Assembly (NCBI RefSeq): GCF_035046485.1
Contig: NC_085138.1
Location: 272,657,694-272,721,693 of the forward strand
Length of the DNA stretch: 64,000 nt
Direction: 5' to 3'
Source: Aedes albopictus
Taxonomy: Eukaryota > Arthropoda > Insecta > Diptera > Culicidae
The notes beneath the pieces are model-generated. The model saw nothing but the letters and a program-made list of their open reading frames with translations, was not told where the DNA came from and made no database searches. This document shows, one piece after another, positions 11,379 to 21,378 of the stretch. Position 1 is the stretch's first letter. Every line of letters starts with the position of its first letter. Both the position numbers and the translations under genes were made by a program.

Positions 11379-13139
11379 TGTGAAACTTGCGGGATAGCTA
11401 AGTCCCTTAGCGTAGGTAAGGCCCCAGGTCCGGACGGAGTTCCGAACCTGGCCTTAAAAGTAGCTATTGCAGAGGCTCCCGAGATGTTCAGGTCTGCTAT
11501 GCAGAAATGCCTGGACGAGGGAGTTTTCCCAGAAGCTTGGAAGAGGCAGAGCCTGGTACTATTGCCAAAGGCGGGGAAACCACCCGGAGACCCGTCGGCA
11601 TATAGACCAATATGCTTGATTGACACGGCGGGGAAGGTGCTCGAAAAGATCATCCTCAATAGAATGTTGCGGTTCACCGAGGGCGAAAATGGTCTTTCGA
11701 GTAACCAGTACGGCTTCCGGAAGGGGAGGTCCACCGTAGACGCTATCTTGTCGGTTACAAAAACCGCCGAGAAAGCACTCGAGCCTAAGAGGAGGGGAAT
11801 TCGCTTTTGCGCGGTAGTGACTCTGGATGTAAGGAATGCGTTTAATAGCGCCAGCTGGTCTGCTATTGCCGATGCGCTCTTGCGTCTGGGGATACCGGAG
11901 TACCTGTACAAGATTCTCGGAAGTTACTTTCAGAATCGTGTACTAGTCTACGACACGGAGGTGGGTCGGAAGTGCTTTCACATAACCTCAGGAGTCCCGC
12001 AAGGTTCCATCCTGGGTCCGGTGTTATGGAATGTCATGTACGACGAGGTGTTGAGGTTAGAGTATCCAGTGGGAGTGGTGATTGTCGGATTTGCCGACGA
12101 CATTACGCTCGAAGTCTACGGTGAAACGATCGAGGAGGTAAAGTTGACTACCAACCACTCGATCAAGGTTGTGGAGGCGTGGATGCGGTCCAGGAAACTG
12201 GAGCTGGCTCACCACAAGACAGAGGTGACGGTTGTTAACAACCTGAAGTCGGAGCAGCAGACGGAGATCAGTGTAGGAGAGTGCACTATCCTGTCAAAGC
12301 GCTCCGTCAAACACTTGGGCGTGATGATCGACGATAAGCTTACCTTCGGTAGCCACGTCGATTATGCCTGTAAAAGAGCCTCCGCAGCTATTGCGGCACT
12401 GTCCCGGATGATGTCCAATAGCTCTGCGGTGTACGCCAGTAAGCGTAAGCTTCTGGCTAGTGTTGCTACATCCATACTTAGGTATGGCGGCCCGGCGTGG
12501 GGCACCGCGCTAAGTACTAAATGCTACCGACGGAAGCTGGAAAGTACTTACAGGCTTATGTGCCTGAGGGTTGCGAGCGCGTACCGTACCGTGTCACACG
12601 ACGCTCTCTGTGTCATTACTGGTATGGTGCCTATCAGCATTCTTATCAGTGAGGACATGGAGTGCTTCGAAATGCGCGGCACAAGAGGCATACGCAGGAC
12701 TGTCAGGATGGCCTCTATGGTCAAATGGCAGCGCGCGTGGGACAGTTCCACCAAAGGAAGGTGGACCTATAGGTTGATACCGAGGGTAGATAGTTGGATT
12801 AATAGGCGCCATGGGGAAGTCACATTCCACCTGACACAGGTCCTTACAGGTCATGGTTGCTTCCGACAGTATCTACACCGTTTCGGGCATGCGGATTCTC
12901 CCGAATGCCCAGTGTGCAATGGTTCAGAGGAAACGGCGGAACACGTTTTGTTCGTGTGCCCGCGTTTTCGCACAATGCGTGACCGCATGCTTGCCACATG
13001 CGGGGAGGACACAACTCCGGACAACTTGGTCCAGAGGATGTGTAGGGATGAGTTTGGCTGGAACGCCGTTTCAACGGCTATTACCCACATCGTCTGGGAG
13101 CTACAGAGGAGGTGGCGCGTGGACTCGGAGAATGGCTAG
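11379..13139 (+). CDS. R1-clade reverse transcriptase, C-terminal ~586 residues
   Basis: The frame is open from the truncation point to a TAG at 13137-13139 without internal stops. It starts in the RT fingers (GKAPGPDGVP), then SAYRPICLID, QYGFRKGRSTVDAI, motif A (VTLDVRNAFNSASW), motif B (SGVPQGSILGPVLW) and motif C (FADD, about 12090-12101). The thumb is followed by the R1-type C-terminal block GHGCFRQYLHRFGHADSPEC and a C-x2-C...H-x4-C zinc-knuckle-like motif (CPVCNGSEETAEHVLFVC). The reading frame is intact and so presumably young. Lacking the endonuclease and a promoter, it cannot mobilise itself. Confidence 0.93.
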   Translation, partial: CETCGIAKSLSVGKAPGPDGVPNLALKVAIAEAPEMFRSAMQKCLDEGVFPEAWKRQSLVLLPKAGKPPGDPSAYRPICLIDTAGKVLEKIILNRMLRFTEGENGLSSNQYGFRKGRSTVDAILSVTKTAEKALEPKRRGIRFCAVVTLDVRNAFNSASWSAIADALLRLGIPEYLYKILGSYFQNRVLVYDTEVGRKCFHITSGVPQGSILGPVLWNVMYDEVLRLEYPVGVVIVGFADDITLEVYGETIEEVKLTTNHSIKVVEAWMRSRKLELAHHKTEVTVVNNLKSEQQTEISVGECTILSKRSVKHLGVMIDDKLTFGSHVDYACKRASAAIAALSRMMSNSSAVYASKRKLLASVATSILRYGGPAWGTALSTKCYRRKLESTYRLMCLRVASAYRTVSHDALCVITGMVPISILISEDMECFEMRGTRGIRRTVRMASMVKWQRAWDSSTKGRWTYRLIPRVDSWINRRHGEVTFHLTQVLTGHGCFRQYLHRFGHADSPECPVCNGSEETAEHVLFVCPRFRTMRDRMLATCGEDTTPDNLVQRMCRDEFGWNAVSTAITHIVWELQRRWRVDSENG

Positions 13140-13860
13140 TCCAGATGCAGTACAAGAGGTGGTCCAGGGGTTCGGAGTCGGCTTCGTAGGTCATACCGGT
13201 GCCCTGCGGTCGAGATCGACCCTTACAACGATTAAGTGGCCGCGGAGAGGAAGTCCCGGTAGCGGTGCTGTCGTGGCGTCGGTCTACTGGGTTGGATCCA
13301 AGCCCGCGGTTGGAAAGGGGTCCCCGGCAAGGGTCGGGGCAGGTGGAGACCCTGCCGTCAGCAACCTACGGATGCATCTGATAGGGCCTGAAGGGTAGTG
13401 ATACCCTTCCTTTGCGGGCAGGTCAGATCGGGTTGCATGTGGGCATCAGTTCTTGATGTCCGCTCAGCAGTAGGGCGCGGGCGGGGTTGACTCTGCCCGC
13501 CTTCCGAGGACAAAGGGAGTGGCGAGGACCACTCGGGAAACTGGCTAAGCGCCAGCATGCTACCGTGATGGACTCTCCAAAGCGAGTCATCGATGTTCGT
13601 TGCTGCAGGCTACGCAGCTAACCTTGTGGGTGCGATGTGCACTAGCCCCTCTCTGAAGCAATACCTTCTTGGTGGTTCCGGAGAGACGTAGGGTTTGGCG
13701 ACCATAGGAATGGTTTAGTGGGTACGAGGAGAGAGTAGTCCTGGATTTTACTTTTGTTGTAGAAGACGGCCTGTCAGACCTACACTACCCTAACCTTCTG
13801 TTAGGGTGTCTGTTGAGCAGATTATCCCCCTATGGTTTAGAAGGAAAAAAAAAAAAAAAA
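11379..13860 (+). mobile_element. R1-clade LINE, 5'-truncated, with poly(A)
   Basis: Flanked by the duplicated target GTCTGAGGTCAG (11367-11378 and 13861-13872), extendable to 14 bp if the preceding AA is counted. The 3' end is a run of 16 A. The 5' end begins inside the RT, so about the first half of the element is missing, as expected from incomplete reverse transcription. The 3' UTR (13140-13844) is GC-rich and non-coding. It is the innermost layer of the nest. Confidence 0.95.
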
Positions 13861-13861
13861 G

Positions 13862-14476
13862 TCTGAGGTCAGAAAGCTAAAGGCCGAAAACGAACAGCTG
13901 AAGGCTGCACTAGCTTCTATCTCAAGCAAAACTCAGACAGTAACTGATGCTGTGCACAAACAGGAAGCCGAGTTAGACTCCCATCGTCGATCTGAGTTGT
14001 CATCCAATGCAATAATAATGGGTCTTCCAAGGGTACCGAATGAAAACACTGAGTCTCTTGTCGAGGCAATGTGCCATACCCTAGGGATCATGAATGAGAA
14101 GAACTCTATCATCTCATGCACCAGATTGTCAGCAAGTAAAGAGGGTAATAACCTAATACGAGTGAAATTCAATGACGTCCATGCAAAAGAGTGGTTGCTA
14201 GCCAGGAAAAAGCAATTTGGCTCTTTAACTGTGTCCATGATCCGGAATGTTCGTTGGCCATCTGGGTGGACTAACAAAGTAATCATTCGAGATGATCTTT
14301 CTCCGCTCTCGATTGAAATTTTCCAAGCAATTAAGTTACAACAGCCAAAGCTGAAGTTCCGATACGTATGGCCTGGGAGGAATGGTATAATTTACGTTAA
14401 ATATGCTGCGAACTCTCAACCGATTAAAGTTCGATCCCGTGCTGATCTTCACAAATTGACCTCAAACATGCAATAG
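13862..14476 (+). pseudogene. L2-like LINE ORF1, 3' part
   Basis: The open frame after the R1 insertion begins with a short coiled-coil-like stretch (VRKLKAENEQLKAAL), then NAIIMGLPRVP and a domain ending FRYVWPGRNGIIYVKY and PIKVRSRADLHKL. This layout, a coiled coil then an RRM-like and C-terminal domain, fits ORF1p of CR1/L2-type LINEs. It stops 36 bases before the ORF2 ATG. Confidence 0.75.
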
Positions 14477-14512
14477 GGGCTATAGTAGAGCTGTTCTAGG
14501 ATAACAAATAAG

Positions 14513-17406
14513 ATGGAACTGAATAATTTAGCCAAAAATTACCGCATGAACTCCTTTGTCGGTTCCAACGATTCCGTCGGACTGAATATGCTGCAGATCA
14601 ATATCCGTGGTCTGAATCAACTAGATAAATTCGATTCGCTCCAAATTTTCCTACAAAGCATAAACATATTGGTGGATGTCCTGGTGGTTGGAGAAACGTG
14701 CACTAAGAATGGTAGATCACAATTCTACAATATTCCAGGCTTCCAAAGTAGGTATTCATTCGTGTCGCAACAACTCCTCTGGTGGTCTAGCTGTTTTCAT
14801 CAGGAATGGCATAAATTTCGAAATAAAGGATGTAACGCAGGATAATGGTTACCATCACATTGCTGTTAAGATTGTCGGGACTCAAACGCAGGTCATGGTT
14901 CATGGGATCTACAGACCGCCCGGTTTCTCTGTGAATCGTTTTGCTTCGCTTATCGAGGACATCGCATCATCGTTAGATACAAGAATACCTTGCTTTCTCC
15001 TTGGTGACATGAATTTGGCCGTCAATAACACAGAATCTCGTGGTGTTCAGAAATATCTGCAACTCTTGAAATGCTACAACTTGGTTGTAACCAACACCTT
15101 TGAAACACGGCCGGAGAGTAACAATCTGCTTGATCACGTCATCTGCCATGTCGACGAGTCCAAATGTGTAACTAACTTCACGTTGGATTGCGAACTTAGT
15201 GACCACAGTTATATTCTGACGCAGTTTAAAAAAGCTGTTGGTAAAGTCGAGAAAACACTAACAAAAACCTTCGTTAATACGTATCAAGTGAACAATCTTT
15301 TCCGAACATTTCTCGAGTCGTACGATTGTGAACATCTCCAACCCAACGAGTGAATTTTAGCAATAACGAGCCGTTATAAACAACTAAAAGATACTTTTTC
15401 TAAGACTGTATCCGTCAAAGTAAAAGTGAAGTTGAATTCTTGTCCATGGTACAACTTCGACATATGGAAGCTTGGAAAAATTTCCAGCAACCTGTTCCAA
15501 AGATGGAAAAGCGATCGCCAGAATGTGCCATTAAAGAACCTCCTGAAGCATGCTAACAAAAAATTAGCTGACGCCAAACGTCATGCCAAGGCAGCCTATT
15601 ATCGACGATTATTTTCTTCGAGCAACACTAAGCAGCTGTGGAATCGGATCAACAATCTCATTGGGAACAAGACGACTGAGGACAAACGGCTTGAACTAGA
15701 AATTGGAGGAATCCGGATAACCGAACCTAAGCACGTGGGAAATATGTTCAATGACTTCTTTTCGACTGTCGGAGAAGGGATTGCAAATAGCCTCAACTCG
15801 GATGGCGATATAAACAAGTTTAATACTATGAAAACTTCTGATAGATCCATCTACCTAAGGCCGGCTTCACAGTCTGAGGTGCTAAATGTAATAAAAGCAC
15901 TAGATACCTCTAAAGCAACAGGAGTCGACGACTTCCCAGTAGCAGCTCTAAAAACACACGGCATAGTGCTTTCGCAAATCATCTGTACATCTTTCAACGA
16001 TAGTGTTAGTTCAGGAATCTACCCAGATTCCCTAAAAAAGGCTCTTGTGTATCCTGTTTTCAAAGGGGGTAATCCGACTGACCCCACTAATTACAGACCA
16101 ATATCCGTATTACCGTCTATCAACAAGGTGTTCGAGAAACTCATATCTGCCCGCTTGTATGACTTTTTCGAGTGTACCGCTTCGCTCTACCAACACCAGT
16201 TTGGGTTCCGCCAAGGATCTTCGACGGAAACTGCAGTTTTAGAATTAGTCGACGAAGTCTCAGATTCAGTGGATCAAAGAATGGCTGCTGGAATTCTATT
16301 CCTCGATTTGTCTAAAGCCTTTGATACAATCAACCACTCGATGCTCTTAAAAAAGCTTGATGCATATGGTATTCGAGGAGTGGCCAATGACCTTATACGC
16401 AGTTACTTGTCAAATCGTCAACAGGAAGTGGTGGTTTCCGGAATTAGAAGTGAACTTCGCAACATCCGTTGCGGCGTTCCGCAAGGGAGCAACATTGGCC
16501 CTCTACTTTTCTTGATCTATGTGAATGACATCGCAAATCTTCACATAAAGGGACAGTCTAGGTTGTTCGCCGACGACACAGCAATATCTTATAAATAGCA
16601 GTCGCGCTGAGATTATCCAAGATATGTCAGATGATTTGAAGCTAATAATCGCCTATCTTGAAAACAATCTGCTAGCATTGAATCTCCAAAAGACAAAAGT
16701 GATGCTTCTTGGCACCAAGGACCGTGAAAATGCTAACCAACCTGCTATCATCGTAAATGGAGTTTCAATCGAAGAAGTTTCAAGTTTCAAGCATCTGGGG
16801 ATTCATATCGATAATCGGCTACGATGGGATGTCCACATACGAAAGGTTTTGTCAAGTTGCTCGTCGTTATGTGGAATGCTGCGGAAATTGTCAAGATTTG
16901 TACCACAACACGTTCTTCTCAAAATCTACTTCGCATTTATACACACTCGCTACCAGTACGGAATCGCTATCTGGGGTTCATCTTGCAACACTCACCTCAA
17001 GGAAGTTCAAGTTCAACAAAACCGCTGCCTTAAAGCAATATTCAAGCTACCCTTTCTATACCCGACCAACGATTTGTACAGTACCACGGAACATAACATC
17101 TTGCCAATACGAGGACTGTTTACCAATCAAATATGCACCATCATGTTCAAAGTCGTCAACCAACTAAATCTTCACCACAACTGGTCATTCAATGCTGCTA
17201 TTCACCAATACCCGACACGTTATGCTCATCTACTGCAACGAATGGGATTTAGAAGTGAAATTGGAAGAAGGCGCTTTCAGAATGTAGGGCCGGATTTGTT
17301 CAACAGTTTACCCAATGATGTAAACAATGTTGCTTCAATTTTAATTTTCAAACGAAAACTAAGAGCTCACGTGAAAAACAATATCATGAATTTCATCATA
17401 CGTTAG
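14513..17406 (+). pseudogene. L2-like LINE ORF2, endonuclease plus RT (3 lesions)
   Basis: The EEP endonuclease comes first: LQINIRGLNQ, VVGETCTK, IYRPPG, FLLGDMNL and LSDHSYIL, the expected catalytic asparagine/glutamate/aspartate/histidine blocks. The RT follows: KATGVDDFP, NYRPISVLPSINKVFEKLI, HQFGFRQGSSTETAV, motif A (FLDLSKAFDTINH), motif B (CGVPQGSNIGPLLFLIYVND), motif C (LFADDTAI, about 16568-16590), then thumb and C-terminus to 17406. Lesions: a frameshift near 14800, an in-frame TGA at 15351-15353, and a one-base shift just after motif C near 16593. Few lesions mean it is not very old. Confidence 0.9.
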
Positions 17407-17907
17407 AGATTTGAATTTTTCCCCTATTTTTAAGTTAGATTTGTTGTATATGTTATGAATAAGTTTGTAAACTTTAAGATGCCATTAAGCTAGGAAATTC
17501 CCAGACCCTTTTAAAGAAATTTTGTTTCAGTAGGGTCTCTGAATGTTAGAACAAGTGTTACACTATCTCAAAATAAATGAAATGAAATGAAAAAAAAAAA
17601 AAAAAAAAAAAAAATTTCGTTGAAAAATCACCAAAAAATACAATATTTTTGCGATTTTTCATGTAAAAGTCATGTAATTTTACATTGTTTAAGGTGACTA
17701 ATTTTATGAGCTATTGCTCCTATGTGTTACGAACATTTCGTCCATACATCATTTTAGTGTAGAAATTCGTTTTCATTGACTAATTATCAAAAGTTTGTCA
17801 CGTTGATACTAAAAATTGTACAGCGTTTCCAGCACGAAATAAAACAAAGTTACCGATGATTTAAACGTCATTACACTTCTTTGTCTCTTCTGCATCAGTT
17901 TAAATTT

Positions 17908-17964
17908 GGTGCAGTTGATTGAGCATGAGATTGTGGATTCGAAGATTCAAGGTTCGAGTCCTGG
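17908..17964 (+). repeat. tRNA-like segment, T2 left arm
   Basis: GGTGCAGTTGATTGAGCATG is followed by GGTTCGAGTCCTGG, resembling A and B boxes with tRNA-like spacing. It matches the inverted segment at 18427-18483, so it belongs to the T2 arms rather than being an independent tRNA gene. Confidence 0.5.
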
Positions 17965-18426
17965 AATAGCATTTTTTTGCGTCTCGATCCTGCTATAAGT
18001 TGATGAAACTACGCACTGCATCTCATTGCAATTTGGCATCATAGCATTGTTTCGGAACCGTGGAGTGCATAGTAAGAATGAAGTTTCCCTTCATCATGTA
18101 GTTGTGCTTATTTGTGGGTAGATAGATAACAAGTAAGCTCCACCCACAGTTGTCTGTAAAATGTTGCATCCAGAAGCAGTTCCATCATCGTATTGAATTG
18201 TTTTAGCTAAATTGATCATTATCAAACAGATGCTCAATATTTCGCCCAGCTGATATCGTCGACACGATTTATTGTCAACAAGTATAAACTAAATATCTAT
18301 CTAGTCCTGGAATGGGCTTAATTTGCAAGTCCCGATCATTATTGTTTGGGAGATTGCGTGTAAGTCATGGCAGATTCATCATCCTAACTGCTACAAAGAA
18401 AGAAAAAAAAAAGTTTATCATGTATT

Positions 18427-18483
18427 TGAGTTTGAACCTGGGACCTTCTGATCCGCAAGCTCGAGCCTTACCATCTGCACCAT
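18427..18483 (-). repeat. tRNA-like segment, T2 right arm
   Basis: Minus-strand GGTGCAGATGGTAAGGCTCG and CCCAGGTTCAAACTC form the counterpart of 17908-17964 in the opposite arm. The two copies have diverged considerably, so T2 is old. Confidence 0.5.
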
Positions 18484-19111
18484 TTCTGATACTTAAATCA
18501 AAAGACATTAGAATACGATGGCATGACGTCTTAATCATGAGTAACTTTGTTTTAATTCGTGCTGGTAACTCTGTGCGATTTTTAGTATCAACGTGACATA
18601 CTTTTGATAATTAGTCAATGAAAACGAATTCCTGCACAAAAACGATGTATGGACGAAATGTCCGTTACACAAAGGAGTAATCGCTAATAAATTTAGTCAC
18701 CTAAAACAATGTAAAATTACATGACTTTTATATGTAAAATCGTAAAAATATCGTGTTTTTTTCGTGATTTTTTAACTAAAATTGTTGAATAACTTCGAAA
18801 TACGCAATTTAAACACCGTAGTGTCTTCGGCAAAGTTGTAGAGTATTGTTCTAACTATATCTTAACGGTATCTCCGGCATCTTTTCGGAGCAGTTTTGTG
18901 AATTTCTGAGTATATTTCTGTGAAAACGGCTAAAAAACACAAAATCGATTTGATACACCTTTAAATCTTCATCAATTTGGCTCAATTTTGGACTGAAGAC
19001 TTGGTTTTGCATGTGTATTGATAATTTGATGTGTCACGGAGAATCGGAGAAAAAAAGTTTCAAAATGAACAGGTCTAATATGTATGTATGTGCGCAAAAT
19101 AGGTTCACCAC

Positions 19112-19262
19112 TGTATGTCATACCATACAGACATAATCTCAATTCGTTGAACTGATTTGATTGGTATATGCGACTTGATCCACCAAGCCTTTTTTCGAAA
19201 AATCGTTTTTTGAGTGAACATATAGTTTTTTGGTACACTAAGTGTGCGAGAAAGGCAAACCA
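19112..19262 (+). mobile_element. Minisatellite-bearing element, copy A, 3' end
   Basis: Contains ATCTCAATTCGTTGAACTG, TTGGTATATG, GAGTGAACATATAG and ends GTGCGAGAAAGGCAAA, the 3' end common to this family. It joins the 5' part (9346-9980) once T2 is removed. Confidence 0.75.
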
Positions 19263-19393
19263 CTACTTTCGAGATTTTTTGCTTTAGTTATCCAACTAAA
19301 CCAAAAGATTCCAAGATCTTTTTGGTAGCAAATTTAATAATCTTTTAAATGCGATAAGTTTGACCATTTTCAAGTTATAGCCAGCTTGAGACA

Positions 19394-19470
19394 CTGCCGT
19401 TCTACGCATAGTTGTCCCATGTTATATGGGATTCCCATATAACATGGGACAATCGGGCGTAGAACGGCAG
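19394..19470. repeat. 77-bp near-perfect hairpin
   Basis: CTGCCGTTCTACGC, four mismatched bases, TTGTCCCATGTTATATGGGA, then the mirror image, with the axis at 19432. Transcribed from either strand it would fold into one long stem. It could be a miniature foldback element. Confidence 0.85.
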
Positions 19471-19604
19471 GACAAGCAAAGTCAAAAACATGTAAAGTTC
19501 AATTACTACGTAACGGTTGAGATTTGACCATATGCGTACAACACCGGTCTGAACCTGTTTGATTGCTAAAGTTCATAAGGTTATCAAAAAATCCTAGCTT
19601 TGCT

Positions 19605-21020
19605 GTGTCGCATACATAGGTTCAGTTCAATTTTATATTTAGCCGCTTTCGGAGGGACACCCGGAACTGGTTATGACACTACACAGTAAAACTGCTCAGC
19701 ACTAAAATGTGTAAGCCCTACTCATGAGTGCATAATTTCCAGACCACACAAAAATGTGTTACAGTTACACATTCTCAAAAACTGCTCGTACACTCGTCTA
19801 GATGCGAAATGTCGATATTTTTTTGTTTTCCAAGGTCACTAGTAAACCTAGCTAGATTGCTGTACAAAAATTTTTGCGAATTTAACGATTTTGCGGACAC
19901 AGGAGCTGATTTTGTGAATGTGCTAGGGTTACACATTTTTGGTGTAGTCTGGAAGTTATGCACCTTAGTGCTGAGCGGTGTTAGCGTGTACCGGTTGTCC
20001 CCAAGGTGGTCCTAACCTATTTCTTTAATAACCAGTCATCAGGTTATCAGAAAAGCCGTTATTTGTTGTATCGCATGCATGGGTTTGGTACTCTTTTATA
20101 TTTGGCCACATCCTTCAGGACCCCCGGACCGGTTCCGGACAACTACCGGTTCAGATATAGTCTGATACTGTTTTCCTGCTAACCGTTCATCAGGTTATCA
20201 ATAATGCCGATGTTTGATGCGTCGCATGCATGGGTTTGGTAATTTTTTATATTTGGTCACTTCCGGTGGGACATCAGGTACCGGTTCCGGACAACTACCG
20301 GTTCATATATGGTCTGATGCTATTTTCCTGCTTACCGTTCATCAGGTTATCGAAAATTCCGCTGTTTGATGTGTCGCATGCATGGGTTTGGTTCACATTT
20401 ATATTTGGCCACTTCCGGCGAGACGCCCGGAGCTGGTTCCGGAATACAACCGACTGTTTCTAATGTGGTCCTAACCTATTTATTTGATAACCAGTCATCA
20501 GGTTATCAGAAAAGCCGTTATTTTTTGTATCGCATGCATGGGTTTGGTATTCTTTTATATTTGGCCACATCCGTCGGGACCCCCGGAACCAGTTCCGGAA
20601 CACTACTGGTTCAGATATGGTCTGATATTGTTTTCCTGTTAACCGTTCATCAGGTTATCTAAAATGCCGCTGTTTGATGTGTCGCATGCATGAGTTTGGT
20701 ACTCTTTTATATTTGGTCACTTCCGATGGGACATCCGGAACCGGTTCCGGAACACTACCGGTTCAGATGTGGTCTGATACTGTTTTCCTGCTAAACGTTC
20801 ATCGGATTATCGAAAATGCCGCTGTTTAATGTGTCGCATGCATGAGTTATGTTCAATTTGATATTTGGCTACTTCCGGCAGGACACCCAGAACCGGTTCC
20901 GGAACACTACCGGTTCAGATATGGTCTGAGACTATTTTTCTGCTTACCGTTCATCAGATGATCGTAAATGCCGTGGTTTGATGGGTCGCATGCATGGGTT
21001 TGGTGCATTTTCATGTCTGG
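19605..21020 (+). repeat. Minisatellite array, 152-bp unit
   Basis: Recurring landmarks TCGCATGCATGGGTTTGG, TTTATATTTGGCCACTTCCG, GGAACCGGTTCCGGAACACT and TTCATCAGGTTATC occur at 20072, 20223, 20375, 20531, 20683, 20835 and 20987, that is spacings of 151-156, mostly 152. The first unit is split by a MITE at 19682-19988. Several units contain the palindrome GGAACCGGTTCC. Confidence 0.92.
19682..19988. mobile_element. TA-flanked MITE in the minisatellite
   Basis: The inverted ends share GCTCAGCACTAA and an inner block TGCATAATTTCCAGACCACA / TGCATAACTTCCAGACTACA. TA flanks both sides. The 307-bp element is non-coding. It interrupts the minisatellite phrase CACTACCGG. Confidence 0.75.
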
Positions 21021-21196
21021 CCCCTTCCAGGGGTACCGGTTCCGGAACACCTAAATGGCCATAACTCCGGAACGGCTGGACCGATCCGAACCATTTTCAA
21101 TAGGAAACAATGGGACCAGATTCCGCGTCGAATGAGCCGTCGATCGTTAAAATCGGTTGATATTTACTATCTAAAAGTGAGGTGACCTTTTTTTGT

Positions 21197-21245
21197 ACAC
21201 ATACACACACACATACATACACACACACACACATACACACACACA
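21197..21245 (+). repeat. CA/TACA microsatellite
   Basis: An imperfect ACACACAT run at a fixed position near the 3' end of the minisatellite-bearing family; the same run is at 51605-51655 and, inverted, at 53540-53600. Confidence 0.95.
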
Positions 21246-21378
21246 GCCATCATCTCAACTCGTCGAGCTGAGTCGATTGGTATATGAAACATGCCCCTCC
21301 GGGGGCTCTATCAAAATTTCATTTTTGGAGTGAACATATAGCCTTTCGGTACACCTTGGTGTACGAGAAAGGCAAAAA

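Larger units (their letters stand above)
10306..17614 (+). mobile_element. L2/CR1-like LINE, full-length but broken
   Basis: Order: 5' UTR (10306-11224, GCT/GCC-rich stretches at 10430-10630), ORF1, ORF2, then a 3' UTR (17407-17570) ending in TGAAA repeats and a long A run. A short TGAAA-type microsatellite tail is characteristic of L2-clade LINEs. The flanks fit a short duplication near ATTTC (10301-10305 and 17614-17618), where the T2 arm resumes. An R1-clade LINE interrupts ORF1. Confidence 0.85.
9981..19111. mobile_element. T2: long-TIR element carrying tRNA-like arms
   Basis: The left arm (9981-10305 continuing at 17615-18000) is the inverted copy of the right arm (about 18415-19111). 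For example GTGTTGAACTTATTTTGCGC at 9981 pairs with the reverse complement ending at 19111, and ACACTACGGTGTTTAAATTG at 10258 pairs with 18810-18830. Each arm is about 0.7 kb and ends inward in a tRNA-like segment. The loop (18000-18415) is non-coding. It interrupts copy A of the minisatellite-bearing element and is itself interrupted by the L2-like LINE. The target duplication is not clear. Confidence 0.8.
19263..21378 (+). mobile_element. Minisatellite-bearing element, second 3' part (copy A2)
   Basis: It carries a 152-bp minisatellite array, then CCATAACTCCGGAACGGCTG, a CA microsatellite (21197-21245), CTCGTCGAGCTGAGTCGATT and the terminal GTGTACGAGAAAGGCAAAA at 21378, directly against T1. 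No second 5' end is seen, so either a 5'-deleted copy is fused to copy A or an internal duplication occurred. Positions 19263-19393 and 19471-19604 hold nothing recognisable. Confidence 0.7.
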
